Source: Roseimarinus sediminis (GTDB lineage: Bacteria > Bacteroidota > Bacteroidia > Bacteroidales > Prolixibacteraceae). Taken from it: a DNA stretch of 64,000 bases. The stretch lies in NCBI RefSeq assembly GCF_050433125.1, contig NZ_JBNPXV010000011.1, positions 101,801 to 165,800 on the forward strand, read 5' to 3'. Shown here piece after piece: positions 45,401 to 53,184 of this stretch; the first letter of the stretch is position 1, and every line of letters begins with the position of its first letter. A model generated the notes under the pieces. It was not told the origin of the DNA and made no database searches. It saw only the letters and a list, made by a program, of their open reading frames with translations. The position numbers were made by a program, and so were the translations under genes.

Positions 45401-45623
45401 GCGAAACCTCTTGGGACCCCACCACCAACAACGGGGTGAAATGACCCGCGTAGGGCCCAAAACCTTTACCGGCCTGGGTGGATTCCCCGACCCACGGGGC
45501 GATTCCGACTGGTACGAACGAAGAAAGAAAGGTGCTCCGGCCAAATTATGGACCGACACTTATTTCCATATTCCTTTTGGTTTTGTTGAAGCACCCGAAA
45601 TCATTGAACTGAAAGAAAATTAA
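42468..45623 (+). CDS. GH106-like large glycosidase lipoprotein, putative alpha-L-rhamnosidase
   Basis: A 1051-residue lipoprotein (signal peptide ends LSTLSSC at residue 26). The N-terminal part reads as a TIM-barrel glycosidase of the GH106 kind: FTNPPASYRSFPFYSLND near residue 45, IRSFAEAGMGGFYLHSRDG, then ASFYDEDKWPSGYAGG near 128, PSIFSDEPHIHARYF near 225 with candidate Glu, and GHFLGEDGLEKVRDR near 320. Residues about 700-1040 hold beta-sandwich domains, the last with a galactose-binding-like stretch (LLLRFPNTEAIVMLVELNG, VREGSNQLKVTLYNSLRN). GH106 enzymes remove alpha-L-rhamnose from pectin (RG-I or RG-II). The resemblance is at the level of the N-terminal pattern; a new sister family is possible. 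Its stop is directly followed by the GH105 gene. Confidence 0.7.
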   Translation: MKKKFFQYTNSPLLIILLAISTLSSCKNNKELEGASYDQTISHATFTNPPASYRSFPFYSLNDSLNPEELREQIRSFAEAGMGGFYLHSRDGLLTEYLGDDWWQAIDAAVDEANKLGLEASFYDEDKWPSGYAGGSIPRMGEAFRAKSLARISKNTRLPAGAEIIKSDDHYHYIIHTAPMGNPIFNGTAWVDLMNPMVVDSFLQSTHKLYFSKYKQLQSRYTPSIFSDEPHIHARYFDRSTPHEGIYTYSSALPEKFEQLWGYPFVNKIELLFEEQANWREVRLHYYRTVALLFEENFSKKISAYCAAQGFNFTGHFLGEDGLEKVRDRIGNSMLHYRNMQVPGIDHLGLTIEGRLLTARRLSSVANQFGTPRRMSELFGITGHNMNFEDRKWLTGWHAVLGINHYVPHLTAYSLKGLRKRDYPPTFSYHQPYWSYNKIIEDYMARLAYATTIGEPRPQFLVISPLESEYAKGDDDGDFTAQQLEVLNALQNAHYDYDIGDEQIMADTALTENRQIKIGQMSYPNVILPDMLTIRASTFALLEALDEKGGNIFYTHRLPQYIDGLPAEARLKKLEQFAVKIDPKHFEEQISAYVKPPINIQGEAPEKIWTQVRYSKEGELIQLYNTSHTQAMRFTLQSESLNDRPVLWDPSSGQCFTIQLNHQEQAELHLPASSSVWITTGKLSRNALNTQPYPENKKQAVLKQLDNKWEGKRLSPNSLTLDFASYATAGNNWSEPEPVIAIMQQLTNKQYNGKLKLRYTFEVAALPSNIALSVEQAWMFNSININGKALKFDTQNFFIDHQFPVADVKEWVKAGKNIVEMELDFLAPVDTSSIQSIRYGSELESIYLLGDFAVSGNAHSVLHETHRNNTGLFIPRPAHGFGSFELAAENSQFTGDLTPEGYPFYSGGFELSQEFTLTSDVDGKDLLLRFPNTEAIVMLVELNGQAVDTLVWSPFEVNISPFVREGSNQLKVTLYNSLRNLLGPHHQQRGEMTRVGPKTFTGLGGFPDPRGDSDWYERRKKGAPAKLWTDTYFHIPFGFVEAPEIIELKEN

Positions 45624-45624
45624 A

Positions 45625-46815
45625 ATGAAGATAACAACTGAGATGATGAGAAATACAACACTGTTATTGCTGCTGTTACTGTTTGCTTCGGCTTGTAACA
45701 CGGCTCAAAAGAGCAACGAAGAAAAATGGAGTATAAAAATGGCCGATGCGGTAATGGAACGATACGACACACTGGCTTATTACAACGGTCGCAACATTGC
45801 CGGATGGTCGTACGATGTGGCCCTGGTTGGAATGGCCATCGACCAGCTGGGCGAGGCAGATCCAAAGTATTCTGCCTATATGAAAACCTACATGGACATG
45901 TTGGTTGAAAGCGATGGAAGCATTCCGCGTTACGACATGAACAAGTTCAACATCGACTACATTAACCCTGCAAAAAACATCATCACCCTGTACGAACGAA
46001 GCGGTGAAGAGAAATACCTGAATGCCCTTCCGCAGTTCATCGAACAGATGGAGCAACATCCAAAGACCGAAAGCGGTGGCTACTGGCACAAAAAAATCTA
46101 CCCCTGGCAAATTTGGCTCGACGGAGTGTACATGGGCATGCCCTTTTTGACCAGGTATGCCAAAAGTTTCGATCAGCCGCAATGGTTCGATGTGGCGACT
46201 CATGAAATCATTCTTACTTACGAAAAAACACTCGACCCCGAAACCTGTTTGTTATATCATGCCTGGGATGAAAGCAAAGAACAGCGCTGGGCCGATCCCG
46301 AAACCGGAAAATCGCCCCATTTCTGGAGCAGGGCCATGGGCTGGTACGTAATGGCCCTGGTTGATGTACTCGACGATCTGCCCGAAGACCATTCCGACCG
46401 CACTGAAATTATTTCCATTCTGAATAAAACCATCGACGCCCTGCTCAAGGTACGCGATGAAACTTCGGGATGCTGGTACCAGGTGCTTGATCAGGGAGGC
46501 CGCGAAGGAAACTATCTCGAAGGTTCAGGTACTGCCATGTACATTTATGCCATGGCCAAAGGTGCCAACAAAGGCTATCTCGACAAAAGCTATCTCGAAG
46601 TGGCCAACAAAGCCTTCGACGACATGATCGAAACCTTCATCATCACCGACGAAGACCAGCTGCCCAGCATGATCAACATTTGTGGCAGCTGTGGCTTGGG
46701 AGGAAAACCTTATCGCGACGGAAGCTATGAATATTACACCACCGAACGCATCGTGAAAAACGATTCAAAAGGAGTGGGTCCCTTTATTCTGGCAGCCCGC
46801 GAATTGAACCGATAG
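45625..46815 (+). CDS. GH105 unsaturated rhamnogalacturonyl hydrolase lipoprotein
   Basis: A 396-residue lipoprotein (signal peptide ends FASAC at residue 24). The (alpha/alpha)6 barrel shows GH105 motifs: YNGRNIAGWSYDVALVGMAI near residue 53, YPWQIWLDGVYMGMPF with catalytic Asp166, LYHAWDESKEQRWADPETG near 213, SPHFWSRAMGWYVMALVDVL near 232, and GSGTAMYIYAMAKG near 310. Family members hydrate the 4,5-unsaturated galacturonate end left by lyases, releasing it from rhamnose. So it works after pectate or rhamnogalacturonan lyases, in the periplasm. The first ATG is one base after the previous stop; in-frame ATGs six and seven codons on are alternatives. A terminator follows the gene. Confidence 0.93.
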   Translation: MKITTEMMRNTTLLLLLLLFASACNTAQKSNEEKWSIKMADAVMERYDTLAYYNGRNIAGWSYDVALVGMAIDQLGEADPKYSAYMKTYMDMLVESDGSIPRYDMNKFNIDYINPAKNIITLYERSGEEKYLNALPQFIEQMEQHPKTESGGYWHKKIYPWQIWLDGVYMGMPFLTRYAKSFDQPQWFDVATHEIILTYEKTLDPETCLLYHAWDESKEQRWADPETGKSPHFWSRAMGWYVMALVDVLDDLPEDHSDRTEIISILNKTIDALLKVRDETSGCWYQVLDQGGREGNYLEGSGTAMYIYAMAKGANKGYLDKSYLEVANKAFDDMIETFIITDEDQLPSMINICGSCGLGGKPYRDGSYEYYTTERIVKNDSKGVGPFILAARELNR

Positions 46816-46830
46816 TTTAAGTTCAGCATA

Positions 46831-46869
46831 GTGAGGTGCCTGGTTGTTTTCGGGTACCTCACATTTTTT
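46831..46869 (+). terminator. Rho-independent terminator after GH105
   Basis: GTGAGGT (46831-46837) pairs with ACCTCAC (46856-46862), with extra inner pairs, and is followed by a six-base T-run. It ends the GH28-GH106-GH105 transcript, or weakens it before the downstream genes on the same strand. Confidence 0.85.
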
Positions 46870-46885
46870 AAATTTACTTGTCATC

Positions 46886-48130
46886 ATGACCGGATTAATT
46901 AAAAAAGCAAGCAGTCTGTTTTTTCTGATCTTTACTGCATCCCTGCTGTGCAGTGCCATTCATTACGATGCCATTGTTGCAAACGACGGAACCGGCACCC
47001 ATGCCAGCATTGGTGATGCACTTCGCGACATCCCGGCCAACTACAGCCAGCGTCATGTCATCTTTGTTAAAAACGGATCGTACAACGAAAAAATAAGAAT
47101 AGAAAACGATCATGTGACCCTGCTGGGCGAAAGCCGCGAAGGAACCACCATCTGGTACGATCAGCTAAAAACCGACTGGGATTCGCATCGCGATTATGAA
47201 GGCCCGGCGGTAGTGAACATCCATGCCGACGATGTTATTCTGAGCCGGCTCACCATCGAAAATACCCAGCCACTGGTGGGCAAAGATGCCTTTGCCATCT
47301 ACTCATCGGGTACCCGAACCATACTAAGCCAGTGTACAGTGAACAACAGCGGATCGAACTCGGTGCAGCTTTACAACACCAAAAACGGCCTGTATTACAT
47401 CAACAACTGTCATTTTTCGGGAGCCGTCGACTTTGTTAAAGTATGTGGAAATGCCCTCATCGAAAATTCCACCTTTTTTCAGCACGAAGCCATTGGTTCA
47501 TTGTGGCACGGGGCCTTCAACAACGAAAACGAGAAAGTAGTGGTGAAGAACTGTCTCTTCGACGGGGTGGAACATTTCTTTCTGGGAAGACACCACTACG
47601 ATGCCTGCTACTATTTTCTGAACTGCCGCTTTTCAGAAAAAATGGCCGACAAAGCCATCTATCGTAAAACCTACAACGATCAGGATAACAACCGGCCCCA
47701 TTTCTACGCCGACCGACATTATTTTCATCAATGTGAAAAAGAAGGCGAAGCATACAGCTGGTACCAAAACAATCTGAACCACCTTCAGCCTGAAGCAATC
47801 AACATCGGATGGATTTACCAAAATCAATGGGATCCGCTGCAGTCAGCCGAAATACATGTTGTCGGTTTTCGGATCTTCAACGGGCGTTACCTGCTTGAAT
47901 TCGACCAGCAGGTAAGCCTTACAACTCCCCTCATTCTGAAAACAACAAGCGGTAAAATATTGAAATTTGAAAAAGGCAGGGGAAGAAATATCCTCTCTTT
48001 TGTATCGAACGAAAAGCTGAATTCCGAAGACCTGAAAACAGATTTTACGCTCATCGAAGGAACGATTATTCCGGTTTCGGCCCACCTTCATTATCAACAA
48101 GCAAACACATTAAGCAACCTGAAAAAATAA
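46886..48130 (+). CDS. CE8-like pectin esterase homologue with altered active site
   Basis: About 414 residues from the chosen start; an earlier ATG at 46844 lies inside the terminator hairpin, so 46886 (signal peptide MTGLIKKASSLFFLIF) is preferred. The beta-helix opens like CE8 (IVANDGTGTHASIGDALRDI) and keeps GAVDFVKVCGNA with Asp182 and FFLGRHHYD with Arg235. However the QDT block holding the acid/base Asp is replaced by GSNSVQLY (157-163), and the Trp after the Arg is His237. These changes at two of the key positions suggest altered chemistry, a different ester, or a binding protein. It follows GH105 behind a terminator and precedes GH95 by 3 bases, so it is co-transcribed with GH95. Confidence 0.75.
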   Translation: MTGLIKKASSLFFLIFTASLLCSAIHYDAIVANDGTGTHASIGDALRDIPANYSQRHVIFVKNGSYNEKIRIENDHVTLLGESREGTTIWYDQLKTDWDSHRDYEGPAVVNIHADDVILSRLTIENTQPLVGKDAFAIYSSGTRTILSQCTVNNSGSNSVQLYNTKNGLYYINNCHFSGAVDFVKVCGNALIENSTFFQHEAIGSLWHGAFNNENEKVVVKNCLFDGVEHFFLGRHHYDACYYFLNCRFSEKMADKAIYRKTYNDQDNNRPHFYADRHYFHQCEKEGEAYSWYQNNLNHLQPEAINIGWIYQNQWDPLQSAEIHVVGFRIFNGRYLLEFDQQVSLTTPLILKTTSGKILKFEKGRGRNILSFVSNEKLNSEDLKTDFTLIEGTIIPVSAHLHYQQANTLSNLKK

Positions 48131-48133
48131 GCT

Positions 48134-50974
48134 ATGGAAACCTATAAGAAGTACAAGCAGAAAACCTTCATTTCAACAGCCCTGCTCATGCTGTTGATGC
48201 TCGGCGTTGGCTGTTCAACTAGTGAACAGAACAAGGCCGAATTGTGGTACGATGAACCTGCCCTTGAATGGGAAGAAGCACTCCCCATTGGAAATGGCCG
48301 TCTGGGAGCCATGATTTTTGGCGATCCGGCCAATGAACACCTCCAACTAAATGAAGAAACGTTGTGGGACAGCTATCCCCGTGCTTATCAGCGCGAGGGC
48401 GCTGCAGAATACCTGCCCGTAATCCGCCAACTGGTGGCCGAAGGCAAACAAAGCGAGGCCGAAGTACTGGCCAATGATGTATTCATGGGGCGCAGAGCTT
48501 ATGAAGATGATTATGAAGAAAAGCGCACCGAATGGCTGAATATGCTCGCCAACAACGAATTACTAAAGGAAAGCATTCACCCCTCAACCGACGATGCTGA
48601 CTGGGACGTGATGCACATTAACTACAAAAGTGTTTGGGAAACCAAAGGCCACCCCGACCTCGATGGCTGTGTTGTCTTTCGTAAAACAGTGGAGCTTCCC
48701 GAAAGCTGGAAAAACAAACCCATTGTTCTAAACATGGGTAAAATTAAAGACCACGACCTGACCTGGATAAACGGGGTAAAAGTAGGCGAAACCAATGGTT
48801 ACGAAGAAAACCGCATTTACAATATTCCGGCCGGTGTGCTTAAGCCCGGAAAAAACCTCATTGTGGTTCAGATCAACAATTATGAAAAAACCGGCGGATT
48901 TAATGCAGTACGAACCGGACATAAAAAAATGCACCTGGCACCCAGGGGATCAGACAACGATCCTGTTTTAATCGAAGGAGACTGGAAATACAAAATCATT
49001 GATACCCGCCCGCCATGGGCACCACAGTACCAGGCCAACTACCAGCCCTTTGCCGACATTCATATCCAAAGTACAGGGCACGAAAACTTCAGCAACTACC
49101 GCCGTTCGCTCGACCTGGAAAAAGCCCTGGCCCTTACATCCTACGAGGTAAACGGAGTCACCTTCACCCGCGAATACCTGGCTTCGAACCCCGATCAGTC
49201 CGTCGTGATGAAGTGGTCGGCCAGCCAACCCGGAAACATCAGCTTTACGGCCAGTTTGAGTTCTGCTCATCCCGAACACGCCATTCAGATTGAAAATAAC
49301 AATACCCTGGTAATTCAGCTAAAGGTAGAAGACGGAGTGCTGACCGGTGAAGGCCGTTTGCACATTACTGCCAAAGGCGGAGCAATAAAGGCTGAAGCGA
49401 ATCAACTGCACATCGAAAATGCCGATGAAGTAGTAATGAAATGGGTAGCAGCCACCAGCTTTGTTAACTACAAGGACGTAAGTGCCAATCCATCAGAAAG
49501 GTGCAAGCAATATCTTTCACAAATAGAAAGCAAAGATTATAAGGAAATAAAAGCAGCTCACCACAACGATTATTCCGCCTTGTACAATCGTTTCTCCCTT
49601 ACGCTGGGCGGTGATGATAAAAGCCAGCTTCCTACTGATGAACGGATCAATGGCATTAAAACAGCCCCCGACAATGGGCTGGCTGCACTTTATGTACAAT
49701 ACGCCCGTTACCTGATGTTGTCGTCGGGTCGCAAAGGAACCAATCCACCCAACCTGCAGGGCATCTGGAACAAGGACCTGCATCCGGCCTGGGGAAGCAA
49801 ATACACCACCAACATCAACTGCGAAATGAACTTCTGGCCGGTGGAGCCACTCAATATCGCCGAATGTCATTATTCACTTTTCAGCATGATTGAAGACCTG
49901 GCAGCCGAAGGAAGAAAAACCGCCAAAGCACATTACAACAGTCGTGGCTGGGTGCATCATCACAACACCGATCAGTGGAGGGGAACAGCTCCCATCAACA
50001 ATTCCAACCACGGCATCTGGGTTACCGGCGGTGCCTGGCTCACCCATCACCTGTGGGAACATTACCTTTACAGCCACGATGATGAATGGCTGAAAAACTA
50101 TGCGGCACCCATTATCAAAGAAGCAGCCCTTTTCTTTGTCGACTTTCTGACCGAAGATCCCGAAACCGGTTACCTTATCAGCACCCCTTCGAATTCGCCC
50201 GAAAATGGCGGACTGGTGCAGGGCCCTGCCATGGACCATCAGATCATTCGTTCGCTGTTTAAAATTGCTTTAAGAACCAACGAACTCACCGGGAACGATC
50301 CTGAATTTGAAACAAGCATCCGCTCCAAACTCGAACGGGTGGCTCCCGACAGGATTGGACAGTATGGCCAGTTGCAGGAATGGATCGCCGACATTGACGA
50401 TCCTGATAACAAACACCGTCATGTGTCGCACCTTTGGGGCGTTCATCCCGGCAACGAAATCACCTGGGAAGCATCGCCCGAACTCATGAACGCAGCCATC
50501 AAATCGCTCGAAATGCGCGGCGATGAAGGCACCGGCTGGAGCCTGGCATGGAAAATCAACTTCTGGGCCCGTTTTCTCGATGGCGAGCATGCCCACCACA
50601 TGGTGCAAATGCTGCTGGCACCGGCCAACGACCCCGAGCGCAATGTGCGCGGAGGTTCCTACCCCAACCTCTTCGATGCCCACCCGCCCTTCCAGATCGA
50701 TGGTAATTTTGGCGGTGCTGCCGGCATTATCGAAATGATCATGCAAAGTCATCAGGGCTACATCGACCTCTTGCCAGCCCTGCCACAACAGTGGGCCAAT
50801 GGAAGCATTAAAGGACTGCGTGCCCGCGGCGGATTCGAAATCGACATGGAATGGAAGGACAGCAAGGTGAGCCAGCTGGCCGTCAAATCGCTGGCAGGCC
50901 AGCCACTGAAACTGCATTTTAACGATCAGTTAATTGAACAGGAAACCACAAAAGGTGAAACGTACAAGTGGTAA
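48134..50974 (+). CDS. GH95 alpha-L-fucosidase/alpha-L-galactosidase with an inserted beta-sandwich domain
   Basis: A 946-residue lipoprotein (lipobox GVGC near residue 27). GH95 motifs: LPIGNGRLGAMIFG near 50, TTNINCEMNFWPVEPLN near 560, GIWVTGGAWLTHHLWEHY near 630, MDHQIIRSLF, GTGWSLAWKINFWARFLDG near 800, and HPPFQIDGNFGGAAGI near 855. Within the N-terminal domain, about residues 122-298 are an insertion that resembles the galactose-binding-like domain of sialate O-acetylesterases (HPDLDGCVVFRKTVEL, DLTWINGVKVGETNGY, GKNLIVVQINNY). That explains the length, some 150 more than usual. GH95 in RG-II loci includes alpha-L-galactosidase; fucose from pectin side chains is the alternative. It ends the plus-strand enzyme operon, followed by a perfect inverted repeat. 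Confidence 0.92.
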   Translation: METYKKYKQKTFISTALLMLLMLGVGCSTSEQNKAELWYDEPALEWEEALPIGNGRLGAMIFGDPANEHLQLNEETLWDSYPRAYQREGAAEYLPVIRQLVAEGKQSEAEVLANDVFMGRRAYEDDYEEKRTEWLNMLANNELLKESIHPSTDDADWDVMHINYKSVWETKGHPDLDGCVVFRKTVELPESWKNKPIVLNMGKIKDHDLTWINGVKVGETNGYEENRIYNIPAGVLKPGKNLIVVQINNYEKTGGFNAVRTGHKKMHLAPRGSDNDPVLIEGDWKYKIIDTRPPWAPQYQANYQPFADIHIQSTGHENFSNYRRSLDLEKALALTSYEVNGVTFTREYLASNPDQSVVMKWSASQPGNISFTASLSSAHPEHAIQIENNNTLVIQLKVEDGVLTGEGRLHITAKGGAIKAEANQLHIENADEVVMKWVAATSFVNYKDVSANPSERCKQYLSQIESKDYKEIKAAHHNDYSALYNRFSLTLGGDDKSQLPTDERINGIKTAPDNGLAALYVQYARYLMLSSGRKGTNPPNLQGIWNKDLHPAWGSKYTTNINCEMNFWPVEPLNIAECHYSLFSMIEDLAAEGRKTAKAHYNSRGWVHHHNTDQWRGTAPINNSNHGIWVTGGAWLTHHLWEHYLYSHDDEWLKNYAAPIIKEAALFFVDFLTEDPETGYLISTPSNSPENGGLVQGPAMDHQIIRSLFKIALRTNELTGNDPEFETSIRSKLERVAPDRIGQYGQLQEWIADIDDPDNKHRHVSHLWGVHPGNEITWEASPELMNAAIKSLEMRGDEGTGWSLAWKINFWARFLDGEHAHHMVQMLLAPANDPERNVRGGSYPNLFDAHPPFQIDGNFGGAAGIIEMIMQSHQGYIDLLPALPQQWANGSIKGLRARGGFEIDMEWKDSKVSQLAVKSLAGQPLKLHFNDQLIEQETTKGETYKW

Positions 50975-50979
50975 GCCCC

Positions 50980-51025
50980 GGTTTGTATTGACAATGCCAA
51001 ATTGCCGGCATTGTCAATACAAACC
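50980..51025. terminator. Perfect 19-bp inverted repeat between convergent genes
   Basis: Arms 50980-50998 (GGTTTGTATTGACAATGCC) and 51007-51025 are exact inverse copies with an 8-base loop. It begins 6 bases after the GH95 stop and faces the end of the convergent hydrolase gene. No long T-run follows on either side; it probably works as a bidirectional terminator or mRNA end stabiliser. Confidence 0.65.
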
Positions 51026-51106
51026 AATTAGTTTTCATAAAAAAGGATGTATCGCCAGGTACGGACCTCCTGCTTCTGAAAAAATCAATTGAAAAAAGAT
51101 TCAGCT

Positions 51107-51874
51107 TTACTGATCTCCAAGTACAAGTACTTCGCTGGCTTCGCTCCGGGAAGTTGTAATGAAACGGTATTTCTCATGCAGACTGGCAAAAGCATTGTAG
51201 GCCAGTTCGGGCGTATTGTTTTCGCCCGAGAGGTGCGACAGAAAAACACTTTTCAACTGGCCGTTACCGTAAGTGCTGATTAATTCAAAGGCCTGGGCAT
51301 TCGACAAATGGCCTACTTCGGAAAGAATACGCTGTTTTAAATACCAGGGATAAGCCCCATTGATCAGTAAGTGCTCATCGTAGTTACTCTCAAGAAAAAC
51401 CACATGGCAAAGTTGAAAATGGCTGATTACGTTTTCGCAAAGCGAACCAATGTCGGTCATCACACCAATCTGATGGCCTTCTGCCTCGATGCGGAAACTG
51501 CAAGGTTCCCCTGCATCGTGTCTTTTGGCAAAAGGGTGTATGGTGAAAACACCCCATTCCAACGGCTCTCCAATGTGCAGATAGCGCGCTTGTGGGGTTT
51601 TTGAACTCTTGTGCGCATGGTTCCAGGTTCCATAAGTATAAAACACCGGAATGCCCAGCTTCTTGCTGAGCACACGGACGCCTCTGATATGGTCGGCATG
51701 CTCGTGTGTTACCAGCACGGCTTTCAGTTTTGAAGCATCGAGCCCGCGCTCTTCCATCCTCAACAGGATTTGTTTACAGCTGATCCCCGCATCAACCAAC
51801 ACAGCCTCTTCTTCAGTTCCAATGTAGTAACAGTTTCCGTTACTACCCGATGCAATCGCACATACTTCAACCAT
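51107..51874 (-). CDS. MBL-fold metallo-hydrolase, WalJ/YycJ type
   Basis: About 256 residues from the chosen start (MVEVCAIASGSNGNCYYIG). An open frame continues 34 codons further upstream to 51976 but lacks family similarity, so the shorter start is preferred. The metallo-beta-lactamase metal motif is THEHADHIRG (His57, His59, Asp61, His62), followed by FAKRHDAGEPCSFRIE and LSHLSGENNTPELA. The family includes WalJ/YycJ, a cytosolic nuclease-like exonuclease group tied to cell-wall control and mismatch repair in other bacteria. It is a housekeeping gene outside the pectin systems and converges on the GH95 operon. Confidence 0.85.
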   Translation of the reverse strand: MVEVCAIASGSNGNCYYIGTEEEAVLVDAGISCKQILLRMEERGLDASKLKAVLVTHEHADHIRGVRVLSKKLGIPVFYTYGTWNHAHKSSKTPQARYLHIGEPLEWGVFTIHPFAKRHDAGEPCSFRIEAEGHQIGVMTDIGSLCENVISHFQLCHVVFLESNYDEHLLINGAYPWYLKQRILSEVGHLSNAQAFELISTYGNGQLKSVFLSHLSGENNTPELAYNAFASLHEKYRFITTSRSEASEVLVLGDQ

Positions 51875-51960
51875 CTTCAATTTTTTTTCAAAAATACAGT
51901 AAAATGACCGATCATCACAAATCAAGTTTTTAACAGCACAGCGGGTTAAAAAGGTTTTTG

Positions 51961-51968
51961 TATGTTTG
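51961..51968 (+). promoter_or_regulatory. -7 box of a Bacteroidota promoter for the DUF6452-DUF6048 pair
   Basis: TATGTTTG matches TAnnTTTG exactly and lies 32 bases before the ATG at 52000. A T-rich -33 region (TTTTTAA near 51927) is present at acceptable spacing. Confidence 0.5.
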
Positions 51969-51999
51969 TGGGGCAAACCAACAACAGTAGCAGCCCTCT

Positions 52000-52473
52000 A
52001 TGATCAGTCGAATTCAGAAAGTATTATTTAATGGTATCGTCCTTATGATGATGCTGTGGTCGTGCGATGAGCTTCCCTGTCCCGACAGCAATGGAGTCAA
52101 CCTGAATGTGGGCTTTTACACCTTCGACGGACGAATACTGGCCGACACCACCATCGATACCATCAACTACATCCTGCTCAACCCTGCTGAAGATCATTAC
52201 CAACAGGAACTCATCAGGGTACAATACTTCAGTTTTCCACTTTCAATGATTGACGACAGCTCCACCATGATCCTCCTTTACAAGGATGGGGTGAGCGACA
52301 CCATCACTTTTTACTATGAAAGGCTTTTGACCCTTGAAAGCCACAAATGCGGCTTCGATAACTTTTTCGATATTAACGACATAAAAGCAAGCAACAACCG
52401 GCTTGATTCAGTTTGGATCAGGAAAGATTTGGTAGAATATGGTGAAGAAGAAAATATCAAAATATACTTTTAG
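52000..52473 (+). CDS. DUF6452 family lipoprotein
   Basis: A 157-residue lipoprotein (signal peptide ends MMLWSC at residue 22). The mature part is beta-rich with two more Cys (LPCPDSNG and HKCGFDNFF) and the DTTIDTINYILLNP stretch, matching the small Bacteroidota DUF6452 family from memory. Function unknown. It overlaps the following DUF6048 gene by 35 bases in another frame, a pairing usual in this phylum, which implies a shared envelope role. Confidence 0.8.
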   Translation: MISRIQKVLFNGIVLMMMLWSCDELPCPDSNGVNLNVGFYTFDGRILADTTIDTINYILLNPAEDHYQQELIRVQYFSFPLSMIDDSSTMILLYKDGVSDTITFYYERLLTLESHKCGFDNFFDINDIKASNNRLDSVWIRKDLVEYGEEENIKIYF

Positions 52474-53143
52474 TCTGCTCTTGCTGTTGCTTGCCATGGG
52501 AGCCGCAGCACAAAATGAAGATCGCAGGGGCTTATCACTGGGCATTGACCTTTCACGTTTTGCTGCCCCCCTGGTCGATACTACCCGTTTTGGCTGGGAA
52601 CTTTCGGCCGACTATGAATTGCTCGACGATTTGTTTGGTGTAGTTGAACTGGGATCGCAAAGCACCCGCTTTCAACCCGAAAATTACACTTACCGTTCCG
52701 ATGGAATTTACACCCGCCTGGGAGTCGATTATAACTACATGAAGCATGTCGACAGCGAAAGTACCGACAAACTTTTCATTGGCTTACGCTATGCTTTTAC
52801 CACCTACTTTCACGAAGCCGGCAACATCATCATTAATGACCCGGTTTGGGGTGATTTCACCCAGGATGCTGTTGAGCGAAAATTCTTTAGTGCCAACTGG
52901 ATGGAAGTGGCCACCGGAATGCGGGCCCGTCTTTTCAATAACTTCTACCTGGGCTGGTCGGCGCGTTTCAGGGTTAAAATATGGTTTCAGGACGATCAGG
53001 TGATGCAGCCCTACCACATCCCCGGCTATGGTCGCGGCTGGGCAGCAAGTCGCATGGGTTTTAATTACTCCTTGTATTACCGCATCCCCCTCATGAAAAA
53101 ACACAAGGTCAGCAGTGAAGCCCTGCCCGTAAAAAATGAATAG
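52439..53143 (+). CDS. DUF6048 family outer-membrane-like protein
   Basis: A 234-residue exported protein (signal peptide MVKKKISKYTFSLLLLLLAM, ending AAAQ). The mature part is a string of amphipathic beta-strands with alternating aromatics (GVVELGSQSTRFQPENYTYRS, YTRLGVDYNYM, LFIGLRYAFTTY, GWSARFRVKIWF, GFNYSLYYRIPL), as in small outer-membrane barrels. DUF6048 is known from memory as a Bacteroidota family without function. The start overlaps DUF6452 by 35 bases and uses an ATG in the overlap; the pair is surely co-expressed. Confidence 0.82.
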   Translation: MVKKKISKYTFSLLLLLLAMGAAAQNEDRRGLSLGIDLSRFAAPLVDTTRFGWELSADYELLDDLFGVVELGSQSTRFQPENYTYRSDGIYTRLGVDYNYMKHVDSESTDKLFIGLRYAFTTYFHEAGNIIINDPVWGDFTQDAVERKFFSANWMEVATGMRARLFNNFYLGWSARFRVKIWFQDDQVMQPYHIPGYGRGWAASRMGFNYSLYYRIPLMKKHKVSSEALPVKNE

Positions 53144-53184
53144 AACTAAAAAAAGAAGCTACAGCGCCCGCCACCTCCACTTTT

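Noticed and set aside
46844..46885. Earlier ATG of the CE8-like gene
   Set aside because: It lies in the loop of the terminator hairpin at 46831-46869, and the extra residues precede a normal signal peptide starting at 46886.
51875..51976. 34-codon N-terminal extension of the MBL-fold hydrolase
   Set aside because: Rich in Cys, Lys and Phe without family similarity; the family normally starts near MVEVCAIASGSNGN.
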